NCBI RefSeq assembly: GCF_024518835.1
Contig: NZ_JANIGO010000001.1
Location: 868,001 to 932,000, forward strand
Direction: 5' to 3'
Source of the DNA: Limnobacter humi
Lineage (GTDB): Bacteria; Pseudomonadota; Gammaproteobacteria; Burkholderiales; Burkholderiaceae_B
DNA length: 64,000 bases
The position numbers and the translations under genes are program-made. Under the pieces are notes generated by a model that worked only from the letters and a program-made list of their open reading frames with translations, ran no database searches and had not been told where the DNA came from. Below are positions 51,216 through 61,202 of the stretch, piece after piece. The first letter of the stretch is position 1; the number at the start of each line of letters is the position of its first letter.

Positions 51216-53408
51216 CTAGCCCGGCTGTGTGAGCGCAAGGCCCTGATTGGACAGACGAACCCGCAAAGTGAGCTCCTTGGCCAGGTTTCGCAGCAGGGGT
51301 GTGGCCAATTCCGGGTCGAGTAGGTGGTAGGTCTGCAGCGGCAGGTGCAGCACGGTGCAGGCTGTGTCGGCCACCAGCGTGGCTGAGCGGGGGCGTTGGT
51401 CCAGCAGCGCCATTTCGCCAATCAGGCTGCCGGGGCAAAAGCGCATCAGGCGATCGGAGTGGTTGCCACTGTGGTGCCAGGCGCTCATTTGGCCTGAGGC
51501 CAGCACAAACAGGCCCGAAGCGGCGTCGCCTTCGCGGAACAGGGTTTCTCCGGCAGTCAGTTGCAGGGGCAACCAGGCTTCGGTCAATTGGGTTTGCAGG
51601 TGCGGGGGCAGGCCATCGCACACATGGCTGTCCAGCAAGGCTTGGTGCACGGGGTTGGCGGGGCTTTCCCCAGAGGCCCTGTCAGACAGGCCGAGCAGGT
51701 GGTTTTCCAGCCAGTAAAAAGCATCGTCCAGGTGGCTGGTGCAGTGCAGGCCGCAGCCCTGGCACAGTTGCTCAAGAGCGCGCAGTGTTTCCGCAGGCAC
51801 ATGTTGGGCGGCCGGCAGCACGGCCACACTGTGGCCTTTCAGGTGGGGCAGGTTGCTGCCCAAAGCGCGCACCAAGGCTTGCACGGCGGTGTCGTCCACA
51901 TAGCGCACCCGGGAAAAGTCGGCCACCCAATGGGCGCACGGTTTGAGCTCGTCGTGCAGGCGAATGGCCAGCGAGGCGGCGTTGCCGAAAAACAGACTGC
52001 CGTCCAAGGTCACCCGGCACACGCGGCGGAAGGCAAGGTCCAGCGCCTGCCGGTCACCGCGGGGACGCAAGGTGCGGGACCGGCCAACCGGTTGGTGCTC
52101 GAGGGCCAGTAGCCCGCCCACGGACTGCTGCCGCAAAAAGTAGGCGGCCACAAACAACACCCCAACCAAGGTGCCAACCAGCAGGTTGCTCAGTGCGGTG
52201 GCCCCCACCATGCCGAGCAGCACCCACACCGTGAACCGAGCGTTGCTGTCCATGCGGCCGTGTTTGCGTGGGCTGAAAAAATCCCGCACCCAGTGCAGGG
52301 TTTTGCCTTGAATCAGAAAGAGCGAGCTGATGGCCACCACAGTGGCCAGAATATGGATGGGCAGCCGGTCGAGCACCGGCCACAGCAGGGCGCTCAAGGC
52401 CAGCAACACGGCACAGTAGGCGGCTTCGCTTCGCCGGGTTTTGCCACCCACGGCCAGGCCGTTGTTGCTGCGGGACACATAGTTGGAACTGGGCAGCGCC
52501 AGCAGCAGGCCATTGACCACCGTGGCCAGCGCCAGGGTGTTCAGTTCGCGCGCGGTGTCGTGCCGGGTGTTCAGGGTTTGGTCCACCGTCAACAGGGACT
52601 GCATGCTTTCCAGCACCACCAGCAAGGCAATGACCCCTGCACCAATGCCCACCTGCAGCACAAGGCCCGGGTGTTGCCACAGGGCGGTGAGCCCCTGCTC
52701 GGCTGCAGAAGCCCAATTTACGGTGTGAGGCCAGTGGGCAGTGGTCAGGCCCAGCAGCGGGGTGGTGGCTGTCAGCCCATATTGGCAAGCCTGTTGCACG
52801 GTCAGCCCTGCCAGCAGTGCAATCACCATGCCCCAAGGGTTGGGCCGAACCACCCGGAAGTAAACCACCAGCAGGGTGGTGAGCCCCGAGATGGCGGCCA
52901 CCAGCCAAGAGGCTTCGGGCAGGTGCGCGGCTGCATGGGGTACACCCACAAACACGGCAAAACCCACCATGGCGGGCAATAACTTGTAGGCGGAAAACAG
53001 GCCCAGCGTGGTGTTCATGCCGATGAGTACCGGTGCGGGCAGGCATTGCATGAGCCGACCAACCCCTTGCCGTTGGGCGATGAAAACCAGCAGCCCCGCC
53101 AGAAGGACTTCCATGGCGGAGAGGCCAACCAACGCTGTCAGGCTCAAGGTTTGAGCCTGCGACTGGAAACCGAAGATGGAGCCCGCCACGATAAGAGCGG
53201 TTGAGGAACGGGGCCCGCCGAACTGAACAGGGGCCCTGCCCAACAAGGCACCCAATGCGCTGCCCACCAGGGCACTCACCAGGCCGGCGTACAAACCGAT
53301 GGCCAGCCCGTCTTGCCCCAGTGGGGCAAAGGCCAGCATGCCGTAGACCAGGGCTTGTGCAAAGCCCGCCAGTGCAACCAGGGCACCGGCCTTGATGTCA
53401 GCGTTCAA
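51216..53408 (-). CDS. SulP family transporter with STAS and cNMP-binding domains
   Basis: 730 residues. A SulP/SLC26-type membrane domain (~1-430, about 10-12 helices) is followed by a STAS domain (~455-550; DFSRVRYVDDTAVQAL) and a cyclic-nucleotide-binding-like domain (~600-715; GEMALLDQRPRSATLVA, the phosphate-binding cassette). SulP proteins transport anions such as sulfate or bicarbonate. Fusion to a cNMP sensor suggests transport gated by a cyclic nucleotide or other ligand. No signal of truncation. Confidence 0.9.
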   Translation of the reverse strand: MNADIKAGALVALAGFAQALVYGMLAFAPLGQDGLAIGLYAGLVSALVGSALGALLGRAPVQFGGPRSSTALIVAGSIFGFQSQAQTLSLTALVGLSAMEVLLAGLLVFIAQRQGVGRLMQCLPAPVLIGMNTTLGLFSAYKLLPAMVGFAVFVGVPHAAAHLPEASWLVAAISGLTTLLVVYFRVVRPNPWGMVIALLAGLTVQQACQYGLTATTPLLGLTTAHWPHTVNWASAAEQGLTALWQHPGLVLQVGIGAGVIALLVVLESMQSLLTVDQTLNTRHDTARELNTLALATVVNGLLLALPSSNYVSRSNNGLAVGGKTRRSEAAYCAVLLALSALLWPVLDRLPIHILATVVAISSLFLIQGKTLHWVRDFFSPRKHGRMDSNARFTVWVLLGMVGATALSNLLVGTLVGVLFVAAYFLRQQSVGGLLALEHQPVGRSRTLRPRGDRQALDLAFRRVCRVTLDGSLFFGNAASLAIRLHDELKPCAHWVADFSRVRYVDDTAVQALVRALGSNLPHLKGHSVAVLPAAQHVPAETLRALEQLCQGCGLHCTSHLDDAFYWLENHLLGLSDRASGESPANPVHQALLDSHVCDGLPPHLQTQLTEAWLPLQLTAGETLFREGDAASGLFVLASGQMSAWHHSGNHSDRLMRFCPGSLIGEMALLDQRPRSATLVADTACTVLHLPLQTYHLLDPELATPLLRNLAKELTLRVRLSNQGLALTQPG

Positions 53409-53485
53409 GCAATCCTCTCGCAGAGTCGATGTTGGGCGTACTTGTTGGACGTACTGCTGCTCAACACCGAGTCTACGCGAAAGGC

Positions 53486-54997
53486 TTACTTGGAGGTGGG
53501 CATGGCAAACTCAGCGCCTTTCTGGGTGCTGTCTGGCCAGCGTTGCATGATGGACTTCTGGCGGGTGTAAAAGCGCACGCCTTCTTCACCATAGGCATGC
53601 ATGTCGCCAAACAGGCTGGACTTCCAACCCCCAAAGCCATGCCAGGCCATGGGCACAGGAATGGGCACATTGATGCCCACCATGCCCACTTGCACCTGGC
53701 GACCAAACTCGCGAGCGGTGTTGCCGTCGCGGGTGTAACAGGCCACGCCGTTGCCGTACTGGTGGCTGTTGATCAGCGCCAAGCCTTCTGCGAAATCTTT
53801 GACGCGAATACAGGCCAGCACCGGGCCAAAAATTTCTTCCTTGTAAATGCGCATGTGGGGTTTTACATGGTCAAACAAGGTACCGCCGGTGTAAAAGCCT
53901 TTCTCGAAACCGGCGGGCTTGTGCCCACGGCCATCCACCACCAGTGTTGCGCCTTCGTCCACACCAATCTGGATGTAATTCTCAATGCGTGCCAGTGCCT
54001 CCGCGGTCACGATGGGCCCCATTTCCGCCTTCAGGTCCATGCCGTCGGTGATGCGCAGGGTGCGCACGCGCTCGGCCAGCTTGGGCATGATGCGGTCGGC
54101 CACATCCCCCACCAGTACGGCCACGGAAATGGCCATGCAGCGTTCGCCTGCGCTGCCATAGGCTGCGCCCACCAGAGCGTCCACCACCTGGTCCAAGTCG
54201 GCATCGGGCATGGCCAGCAGGTGGTTTTTGGCGCCACCCAGTGCTTGAACCCGTTTGCCGTTGCGGGCACCGGTTTCGTAAATGTATTGGGCAATGGGTG
54301 TGGAGCCCACAAAGCTCAGGGCCGACACATCGGGGTGGTTCAGCAGGGTGTCCACCGCCGACTTGTCGCCGTGGACCACGTTGAACACGCCATCGGGCAG
54401 GCCAGCCTCTTTCAACAAACCCGCCATGTAATTGGCGGCAGAGGGGTCCCGCTCGCTGGGCTTGAGGATGAAGGTGTTGCCGCAGGCAATCGCCACCGGA
54501 AACATCCAGCACGGCACCATGCACGGGAAGTTGAACGGGGTGATGCCAGCCACCACACCCACCGGCTGGCGGGTGGTCCAGTTGTCGATGTTGGTGGACA
54601 CCTGCTCGGTGTAATCGCCTTTCAATAGTTGCGGAATGCCGCAGGCAAATTCAACAATCTCGATGCCGCGCGTGACTTCGCCCTGCGCATCGGTAAACAC
54701 CTTGCCGTGTTCGGCCGTGATGATGGCGGCCAGTTCATCCCGGTGCTGGTTCATCAGTGCCAGAAAGCGGTTCAGGATGCGCGCCCGCTGCAGTGGGGGT
54801 TTGTTGGCCCAGGCGGGCAGTGCCGCTTTTGCAGCGGCCACGGCCTCGTTCACGGTGGCGGGCTCGGCCAGCGCCACCTGTTTTTGAACAACGCCATGCG
54901 ATGGGTTGAAAACCGGCGCGGTGCGGCTGCCGGCTGGCAACACCGATTGGCCGTTGATGACATGGGGAAGCGGGTTTTCACGTGCTGCGGCGTTCAT
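53486..54997 (-). CDS. mmsA: Methylmalonate-semialdehyde dehydrogenase (acylating)
   Basis: 503 residues. CoA-dependent aldehyde dehydrogenase that converts methylmalonate or malonate semialdehyde to propionyl- or acetyl-CoA in valine, inositol and beta-alanine breakdown. NAD-binding TPFNFP (Asn156) and catalytic Cys287 in [10 protein letters not shown] match MmsA, and the ending [11 protein letters not shown] is typical. It stands alone without the other valine-degradation genes. It is divergent from the acylase gene. Confidence 0.93.
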   Translation of the reverse strand: MNAAARENPLPHVINGQSVLPAGSRTAPVFNPSHGVVQKQVALAEPATVNEAVAAAKAALPAWANKPPLQRARILNRFLALMNQHRDELAAIITAEHGKVFTDAQGEVTRGIEIVEFACGIPQLLKGDYTEQVSTNIDNWTTRQPVGVVAGITPFNFPCMVPCWMFPVAIACGNTFILKPSERDPSAANYMAGLLKEAGLPDGVFNVVHGDKSAVDTLLNHPDVSALSFVGSTPIAQYIYETGARNGKRVQALGGAKNHLLAMPDADLDQVVDALVGAAYGSAGERCMAISVAVLVGDVADRIMPKLAERVRTLRITDGMDLKAEMGPIVTAEALARIENYIQIGVDEGATLVVDGRGHKPAGFEKGFYTGGTLFDHVKPHMRIYKEEIFGPVLACIRVKDFAEGLALINSHQYGNGVACYTRDGNTAREFGRQVQVGMVGINVPIPVPMAWHGFGGWKSSLFGDMHAYGEEGVRFYTRQKSIMQRWPDSTQKGAEFAMPTSK

Positions 54998-55222
54998 GGC
55001 GGTGGGTTCTTATGGTGAAACAGGAAGCTGACATTTTTGCCTGCTGCCGAGTCAGCAGCCATCGGGACTAACACCATCGGGGCAAACCCGGGGGATTGTT
55101 GGCCGATTTCAGCTTGATGACAGCGCATCCACTTTCTGTTTTCCGGAGTAACAGTTCAGTACCGGCCCAAAGAATCCGCCGGGCAGCCGCAAGCGGCTGG
55201 CAACAACACTGAGGAGACAGTT
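54998..55222. other. Divergent intergenic region mmsA / acylase
   Basis: 225 bases without a gene. Small inverted repeats: CTGCTG/CAGCAG (55041-55058) and a perfect seven-pair stem CAGCCGC-AA-GCGGCTG (55184-55199). GAGGAG at 55211-55216 is the acylase ribosome site. Confidence 0.45.
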
Positions 55223-57862
55223 GTGAACAAAGCGCGTCAAGGCCGTTACGGCCTGTTGACCGTCAGCGCCCTGGTACTGGGCTTGGCGGGTTGTTTGGGT
55301 GGCAACGGGGGCGGCGTGGCCGGCACCGACGGGCGGACCACGCCCAGTGAAGTGGACTACAAGTACAACGCCACCATCACCCGCACCACCTATGGTGTTC
55401 CCCACATTGACGCCAGAGACTACGGCAGCCTGGGTTATGGCGAAGGGTATGCCTTCGCGGAGGACAACCTCTGTGTATTCCTGGAAGACCTGCTGACCAT
55501 TCGCGGTGAGCGGTCCAAGTACTTCGGCCCCACCGGCACCTACACGATTGAACCCAATGGGTCCAACGCCAACAATGTGGACAGCGACTTCTTCTGGAAA
55601 AGCCTGTTTGCCTACAAGGAAAAGGGTGCGGATGGCACCGAGCGCAATGCCTGGGAGCGCACCCGCGACAAAACCGTGCCCGACTTCCAAACGGTGGTGA
55701 CCGGCTATGTGGCCGGTGTGAACCGTTACATTGCCGAACTGAAAGCCGGCAAGCACCAATACACCAAAGCCGACGGCAGCAAGGTGAGCGCCCATGCCAG
55801 TTGCGCCACGGCAGACTGGCTGCAGCCAATTGCCACCGATGACATGTACCGCCGCTTTGTGCGCCTGGCCGTGCTGGCCAGCAGTTCGGTGTTTGTGACC
55901 GAGATTGGCAGTGCCCAGCCACCCAGTGGCGGCGCGCCCGGTGTGCCCGTGGCCAAGGCAGGAAAGCAGTCGACGAACCAACAGGTCGCCTTGCTGAAAA
56001 AATCGCCCAACCCCCTGGTGGCGATGCAGGACCGCGACAAGTTCGGCAGCAATATGTATGCATTCGGCAAGGACGGCACCCAAAACGGCCAGTCCATTGT
56101 GTACGGCAACCCGCACTTCCCGTGGCGCGGCACCGAGCGTTTGTACCCCAGCCACAATACGCTGACCATCAATGGCCAGAAGAAAATGGACATCATGGGC
56201 GTGGGACTGTATGGCGTGCCAGCGGTGCTGATTGGCTTTAACGAGAAGCTGGCCTGGAGCCACACGGTGTCCACGGCGTATCGCTTCACCTTCTACCAAT
56301 TGCAGGTCAATCCGCAAAAGCCCACGCAGTATATGTACGATGGCGAGTACCGCGACATGATTGCCCTGCCCACCGAAATTGAAGTCAAGCAAACCGATGG
56401 CACGCTGACCAAAATGCAACGCACCATGTACCGCTCGCATTTCGGCCCCATGCTGGTGTTGAAAGCCAGTGGGGTGCCGGTGCTGGGCTGGAACCAGTTC
56501 ATGGCCTTCACCCTGCGGGACGCCAACCTGGAAAACGACCGCCTGATCAACCAGTTTGCCAAGTGGAACATGGCCAACTCGCTGGATGAGTTTATTGACC
56601 TGCACAAGAGCGAACTGGGCGTGCCCTGGGTGAACACAGTGGCCAGTGGCCCTGGCCAACCAGCCTACTATGGCGACGTGACCGTGGTGCCCAACGTGAG
56701 CGACGCCAAAACATCGGCGTGCAAGAGCGAACCGTTCCATACCGTGGTCAACCAGTTGTCGCCCGGCCTGCCGGTGCTGGATGGATCGAAGTCCGGCTGT
56801 GAATGGGACACCGATTCCGATGCGCCAGCCCCTGGCATTTTCGGCCCGGGCAACCTGCCCACCCTGAAGCGCGATGACTATGTGACCAACTGCAACGACA
56901 GCTACTGGCTGACCAACCCGGCTGAGCCTGTGACCGGGTTCAACCGCATCATTGGTGACGAAAACACCGAGCGCACCCTGCGCACCCGCTTGTGTATTCT
57001 CCAGGCGGAACGCCGGTTGGCGGGAGCTGACGGCCGCCCGGGCAACAAGATGACGCAAGACCTGTTGAAGGACATTGCCCTGTCGAGTGAAATTTACTCG
57101 GCCACACTGGCCAAGCAGGCTGTGACCGACCAACTGTGCCAGTTGCCCGGCTTGCCCACCTCCAGCGGACCCCCCGTGCAAACAGCCGCAGCTTGTGCTG
57201 CACTGAAGGCTTGGGATGGCAAGTCCAACCTGGACAGCAAGGGTGCCCACCTGTGGCGTGAATTCTGGACCCGCGCCATTGCCAACCCAGGTGGTTTGCC
57301 CGTCGGGTTGCCAGGCTTGTATCCACCCCCCTTGTTCCCCAACCCGCTGCCAGCCTCGCTGCCCACCAACTTGTGGGCCACCGGCTTCAATCCGGCCGAC
57401 CCCGTGCGCACGCCCAACACATTGAACCTGCTCAACCCGTTTACCGCGGCTGCGCTGGGTGATGCCATTGCGGCTGTTCAAGCCTCGGGTTTTGCATTTG
57501 ATGCGCCCATGGGCATGGTGCAACAGTCGGGCGTACACAAAAATACCCGAATCCCGATTTTTGGCGGCACCAGCCCGGAAGGGGCTTTCACCGTGGTGAG
57601 TGTGGACAGCCGGTTGAGCAAAGCGGGTTACAACGTGGTGTATGGCAACAGCTACATCCAGGCCGTGACCTGGCGGGATGATGGCACGCCCAAGGCCGAT
57701 GCCATGTTGACCTACTCGATTTCCACCGACCCGGCCAACCCGCACTACGACGATTACACCAAAGCCTATTCACAAAAACAGTGGCTGACTCTGCCGTTTA
57801 CGCCTGCGGAAATTCAGGCCCAAAAAATCGCCGAACCGCTGGTGCTGCAAGAGCCCAAATAA
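55223..57862 (+). CDS. Penicillin acylase family lipoprotein
   Basis: 879 residues from GTG 55223. Lipoprotein signal with lipobox LAGC (Cys24). This family of N-terminal nucleophile hydrolases is made as one chain and cut before the catalytic Ser; the likely one is Ser276 in KFGSNMYAFGK. Other family blocks are YGVPHIDARD, GNPHFPW and VYGNSYIQAVTWRDDG. Substrates of relatives include beta-lactams, acyl-homoserine lactones and aculeacin. The chain is long (~880), as in AHL acylases, but specificity cannot be read. A strong terminator follows. Confidence 0.88.
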   Translation: MNKARQGRYGLLTVSALVLGLAGCLGGNGGGVAGTDGRTTPSEVDYKYNATITRTTYGVPHIDARDYGSLGYGEGYAFAEDNLCVFLEDLLTIRGERSKYFGPTGTYTIEPNGSNANNVDSDFFWKSLFAYKEKGADGTERNAWERTRDKTVPDFQTVVTGYVAGVNRYIAELKAGKHQYTKADGSKVSAHASCATADWLQPIATDDMYRRFVRLAVLASSSVFVTEIGSAQPPSGGAPGVPVAKAGKQSTNQQVALLKKSPNPLVAMQDRDKFGSNMYAFGKDGTQNGQSIVYGNPHFPWRGTERLYPSHNTLTINGQKKMDIMGVGLYGVPAVLIGFNEKLAWSHTVSTAYRFTFYQLQVNPQKPTQYMYDGEYRDMIALPTEIEVKQTDGTLTKMQRTMYRSHFGPMLVLKASGVPVLGWNQFMAFTLRDANLENDRLINQFAKWNMANSLDEFIDLHKSELGVPWVNTVASGPGQPAYYGDVTVVPNVSDAKTSACKSEPFHTVVNQLSPGLPVLDGSKSGCEWDTDSDAPAPGIFGPGNLPTLKRDDYVTNCNDSYWLTNPAEPVTGFNRIIGDENTERTLRTRLCILQAERRLAGADGRPGNKMTQDLLKDIALSSEIYSATLAKQAVTDQLCQLPGLPTSSGPPVQTAAACAALKAWDGKSNLDSKGAHLWREFWTRAIANPGGLPVGLPGLYPPPLFPNPLPASLPTNLWATGFNPADPVRTPNTLNLLNPFTAAALGDAIAAVQASGFAFDAPMGMVQQSGVHKNTRIPIFGGTSPEGAFTVVSVDSRLSKAGYNVVYGNSYIQAVTWRDDGTPKADAMLTYSISTDPANPHYDDYTKAYSQKQWLTLPFTPAEIQAQKIAEPLVLQEPK

Positions 57863-57886
57863 GCCCATCGGCTTTGGTGTCAATTT

Positions 57887-57916
57887 AAAAAGCCCTCCGT
57901 TTGGAGGGCTTTTTTT
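57887..57916. terminator. Bidirectional terminator, acylase / thioesterase
   Basis: Stem AAAAAGCCCTCC / GGAGGGCTTTTT with loop GTTT and a T-run on both strands. It overlaps the stop of the converging thioesterase gene. Confidence 0.92.
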
Positions 57917-58454
57917 ACAGGGCCATGTCTACTTTGGCCGCCGCGTACCGCTCGTCGAGTTCCTTGCGCAGTTGTTTGCGAAGCAGGGCGGCTGCATGGC
58001 GTTTTTTTTCCTCGGCAGTCCCGGGCACGAACTGTGGCACGGGTGCAGGTTTGCCGTCTTCACTCATGGCCACCATGGTAAAAAAGCAACTGTTGGTGTG
58101 CGTGGCAATGCCTTGGTGAAAGTCTTCGGCCACCACCTTGATGCCCACTTCCAGCGAGGTGTTGCCCGTGTAATTCACACTGGCCAAAAACGTGACCAGC
58201 TCGCCCACGCGTATGGGCTGCAGAAACTGAACCCGGTCCACCGAGAGTGTGACCACATACATGCCGGCATAGCGGCTGGCACAGGCGTAAGCCACCTGGT
58301 CCAGCAGTTTCAAAATATGCCCGCCATGCACCTTGCCGCTGAAGTTGGCCATGTCGGGGGTCATGAGCACGGTCATGCTCAACTGGTGGTTGGGAAAGGG
58401 CATGGAAAAGGGCAAGGTTGGTTGTTGAAGTTCCAGAGTGTACCCAAGGCTCAC
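57915..58454 (-). CDS. Acyl-CoA thioesterase, hotdog fold (YciA-like)
   Basis: Up to 179 residues; start GTG 58454 or ATG 58403. The YciA-type hotdog core has MTPDMANFSGKVHGGHILKLLD with the catalytic-side Asp, YVVTLSVDRVQFLQPIRVGE and VYTGNTSLEV-like strand NYTGNTSLEVG. It hydrolyses acyl-CoA of medium length. The C-terminus is a Lys/Arg/Ala-rich helix. It converges on the acylase with a shared terminator. Confidence 0.88.
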   Translation of the reverse strand: MSLGYTLELQQPTLPFSMPFPNHQLSMTVLMTPDMANFSGKVHGGHILKLLDQVAYACASRYAGMYVVTLSVDRVQFLQPIRVGELVTFLASVNYTGNTSLEVGIKVVAEDFHQGIATHTNSCFFTMVAMSEDGKPAPVPQFVPGTAEEKKRHAAALLRKQLRKELDERYAAAKVDMAL

Positions 58455-58505
58455 CCGAGCGCAAGCCCACTACAATGCAGGGGTTTGATCTGACGAGGAC
58501 GCGGC

Positions 58506-59282
58506 ATGCTGGCCGAACTGACGAAATATGCCATTTGGGGCGCAAGCCCACTCGGCCTGTGGGTGATCCTGACCCTGGTTGCCTTCACGTTGTGTGTTCG
58601 CCGCCCCAACACACGCATGGTGTTGTGTGTGTGGGCCCAACTCCAACTGCTGGCGTTTTCAACACCCCGGGTGGCCGACCACCTGTTTTCTCAATTGGAA
58701 CAGGAAGCGGCGCAACTGCAGGCAGGCAAACCCCTGCACGGGCCTGTGAAAGCCATTGTGGTATTGGGTGGCGGCGTGGACGGCGCTTATGCCGGTTTGC
58801 GCGAGCAGGGCGACCTGAACAACAGTGGCGACCGTGTGCTGGAAGGCGCCAGGCTGTATCGGAATGGTGTGTCAGCCCGGGTGGTGGTGAGCGGTGGCAA
58901 GTTTGGCGGCGACCCCAACAAAGGCACGGAAGCCGCTGCCATGCAGTCGATTTTGCAGGACCTGGGTGTGCCACCACACAATGTGTTGATGGACGAACAA
59001 TCCCGCACCACGCTGGAGAATGCCCGCTACACTCGGGATTTGTTGGGCCCTGGCCAACACAGCATTGCCTTGGTGACCTCTGCCTACCACTTGCCTCGCG
59101 CAGTCCGCCTGTTTGAACAGGCCGGTTTTGATGTGTACCCTGTGCGGTGCGACATCCGGGTGGTGCCTGAACAAACACAGTTCTGGGAAGAACTGCCCCG
59201 GTATGAGTCGCTGGAGCGCAGCACGCTGGCGATCAAAGAATGGCTGGGGCGTTTGCAATTGCATGTGTCAAGCTGGTACTAG
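58506..59282 (+). CDS. YdcF/SanA-like DUF218 protein
   Basis: 258 residues. A hydrophobic N-terminal segment (helices at ~14-30 and ~38-52) anchors the DUF218 domain: AIVVLGGGVDG, RVVVSGGK, the acidic GTEAAAM, MDEQSRTTLENA and VTSAYHLPRAVRLFE. The family (SanA, ElyC, YdcF) affects envelope integrity; the exact reaction is unknown. Divergent from the thioesterase with a 51-base gap. Confidence 0.88.
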   Translation: MLAELTKYAIWGASPLGLWVILTLVAFTLCVRRPNTRMVLCVWAQLQLLAFSTPRVADHLFSQLEQEAAQLQAGKPLHGPVKAIVVLGGGVDGAYAGLREQGDLNNSGDRVLEGARLYRNGVSARVVVSGGKFGGDPNKGTEAAAMQSILQDLGVPPHNVLMDEQSRTTLENARYTRDLLGPGQHSIALVTSAYHLPRAVRLFEQAGFDVYPVRCDIRVVPEQTQFWEELPRYESLERSTLAIKEWLGRLQLHVSSWY

Positions 59283-59300
59283 AAACCGAATGGATTACCC

Positions 59301-60338
59301 ATGAGCATCGTGAAACGCGCAACCTGGTTATGGATGATCGGCCTGGTGGTGTTGGTGCCCGCACTCGTCAACCCCGCTTGCGCTGGCGACACCCTGACCG
59401 CCGTGAAAGCGCGGGGTGTGGTTCGCTGTGGCGTGAGCAGTGGGGTGGCGGGCTTTTCAGCGATCGGTTCGGACGGGCAGTGGGTGGGCCTGGATGTGAG
59501 TGTGTGCCGAGCCATCGCCGCCGCGGTGTTGGGCGACGCCCGCAAGGTGGAGTTCACGCCGCTCAGTTCACAGCAGCGCTTTGCCGCACTGCAGGCCGGG
59601 CAAATTGATGTGTTGTCACGCAACACCACGTGGACGCTCAGCCGCGATGCGGGGCTGGGTGTGCAGTTCACCGGCATCAGTTATTTCGACGGGCAGGGCA
59701 TTTTGGTTCACAAGCGCTTCAAGGTGAAGCATGCACGCGAATTGAACGGCGCCGAAATTTGCGTGCAGTCGGGCACCACCAATGAAAAGAACCTGGCCAC
59801 TTACCTGGCCACCCAAGGTATTCGCGCCAAAATCATTGTCTATGACCAGTTTGAGCCTGCTTACAAAGCCTTCTTCTCGGGCCGCTGCCAGGCGTTTTCA
59901 ACCGATGTGTCGGCATTGGTCAGTTTGAAGAGCAGCAAAAGCGCGCGCCCTGATGACTTTGAAGTGCTGCCCGAGGTGTTTTCCAAAGAGCCTTTGGGCC
60001 CGGCGGTGCGCAGTGGTGACAGCGACTGGTTTGCCATTGTGAAATGGGTGCTGTACGCCCTGCTGGAGGCCGAGGAACTGGGCGTTGGGCAAGCCAACCT
60101 GGCGCAGGCTGCCCGCAGTGGCAACCCCGCTGTGCTGCGGCTGTTGGGCCAAGCCGAAGACATTGGCAAACCCTTGGGCCTGCCGCGTGATTGGGTGGCC
60201 ACCGTGCTGGCCCAGGTGGGCAATTATGGTGAGGTGTACGAGCGCACTTTGGGGCAACAATCCCCACTACAACTGCCCCGCGGCTTGAATGCATTGTGGA
60301 CAAAAGGCGGGTTGATGTATGCGCCCCCACTGCGCTGA
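59301..60338 (+). CDS. aapJ: Amino-acid ABC transporter substrate-binding protein (AapJ-like)
   Basis: 345 residues. Signal peptide ending ACAG|DT. The binding domain follows the AapJ/BztA pattern for general L-amino acids: VKARGVVRCGVSS, SAIGSDGQWVGLDVSVCRAIAAAVLG, IDVLSRNTTWTLSRD, and GSGDSDW-type hinge (RSGDSDWFAIV). First gene of a three-gene set with two permeases. The ATPase that should follow is missing. Confidence 0.9.
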   Translation: MSIVKRATWLWMIGLVVLVPALVNPACAGDTLTAVKARGVVRCGVSSGVAGFSAIGSDGQWVGLDVSVCRAIAAAVLGDARKVEFTPLSSQQRFAALQAGQIDVLSRNTTWTLSRDAGLGVQFTGISYFDGQGILVHKRFKVKHARELNGAEICVQSGTTNEKNLATYLATQGIRAKIIVYDQFEPAYKAFFSGRCQAFSTDVSALVSLKSSKSARPDDFEVLPEVFSKEPLGPAVRSGDSDWFAIVKWVLYALLEAEELGVGQANLAQAARSGNPAVLRLLGQAEDIGKPLGLPRDWVATVLAQVGNYGEVYERTLGQQSPLQLPRGLNALWTKGGLMYAPPLR

Positions 60339-60350
60339 AGGGCTCACGCC

Positions 60351-61202
60351 GTGAGCCTGAACTTTTTGCTCGACCCGGCCGGCTTTTCACTCAGTGAAGG
60401 CTGGTTGGCGCTGGGCTACACCGCACCCTATTGGCAAGTGTTTCTCAATGGCCTGTTGAACACCCTGAAAGTGGCTTTGCCAGCGCTGGCTTTGGCGGTG
60501 GTGCTGGGTTTTTCCCTCGGTTTTGGTTTGCTGTCGCAAAACCCGGTGTGGCGGCGCACCGCCCGGGTGTATGTGGATGGTGTGCGCAATGTGCCGCTGT
60601 TGTTGCAGGTGTTGGCCCTGTACTTTGGGGCCAGCCAATGGCTGCCAGTGGCCAGCGAAGCCTGGGCCTTGCCCGGCGGTGTGCTGTTGAGTAAAAGCGG
60701 GCTGGCCTTGCCGACCTTGGTGAGCACTGCGCAGGGTTGGGGTGTGCAGTGGCCCCACATTGGCCGCTTTGCGGTGGAAGGGGGGTGGGTGCTCAGCCCC
60801 GAGTACCTGGCCCTGCTGTTGGCTTTGGGCCTGTACACCGCCGCTTTTGTGGCCGAGCTGGTGAAGGCCGGTGTGTTGTCGGTGCGGCCCGGCATGGCCC
60901 AGGCGGCCTTGGCCTTGGGCTTAACCCCGGCGCAGGCGCGGCGGTGGGTGGTTCGCCCCTTGGCCTTGCGGGCCATGCTGCCACCACTGGCCAACCAGGT
61001 GCTCAACCTCTTGAAAAACGCGTCCTTGGGTGTGGCCATTGGTTATCCGGAATTGGTGTCGGTGGCCAACACATCCATGAACCAAAGCGGCAAAGCCACC
61101 GAATGCATGGTGCTGGTGTTGGTGATGTATGCCTTGCTGAGTGCAGTGGCGGCCGGGTGCATGGCCGTGCTGAACCAGCGGGCCATGCGGGGCAGTGCTT
61201 GA
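60351..61202 (+). CDS. aapQ: Amino-acid ABC transporter permease (AapQ-like)
   Basis: 283 residues from GTG 60351. Five to six membrane helices with a C-terminal coupling loop (VRPGMAQAALALGLTPAQ), the EAA-type site where the ATPase docks. It is much shorter than AapQ of Rhizobium (about 400 residues); the missing part is in the periplasmic loop region. The stop overlaps the next ATG (TGATG). Confidence 0.85.
   Translation: MSLNFLLDPAGFSLSEGWLALGYTAPYWQVFLNGLLNTLKVALPALALAVVLGFSLGFGLLSQNPVWRRTARVYVDGVRNVPLLLQVLALYFGASQWLPVASEAWALPGGVLLSKSGLALPTLVSTAQGWGVQWPHIGRFAVEGGWVLSPEYLALLLALGLYTAAFVAELVKAGVLSVRPGMAQAALALGLTPAQARRWVVRPLALRAMLPPLANQVLNLLKNASLGVAIGYPELVSVANTSMNQSGKATECMVLVLVMYALLSAVAAGCMAVLNQRAMRGSA

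Noticed and set aside
54975-54990. TTTTCACGTG as a parS-like site at the start of mmsA
   Set aside because: The right arm fails and it lies in coding sequence.
55012-55032. Possible third parS near mmsA
   Set aside because: Only the GTGAAACA half matches; the other half has several mismatches.
55109-57745. Long open frame opposite the acylase gene (878 codons)
   Set aside because: It mirrors the acylase almost exactly in extent and has no family motif; high GC in the third position leaves the opposite frame free of stops.
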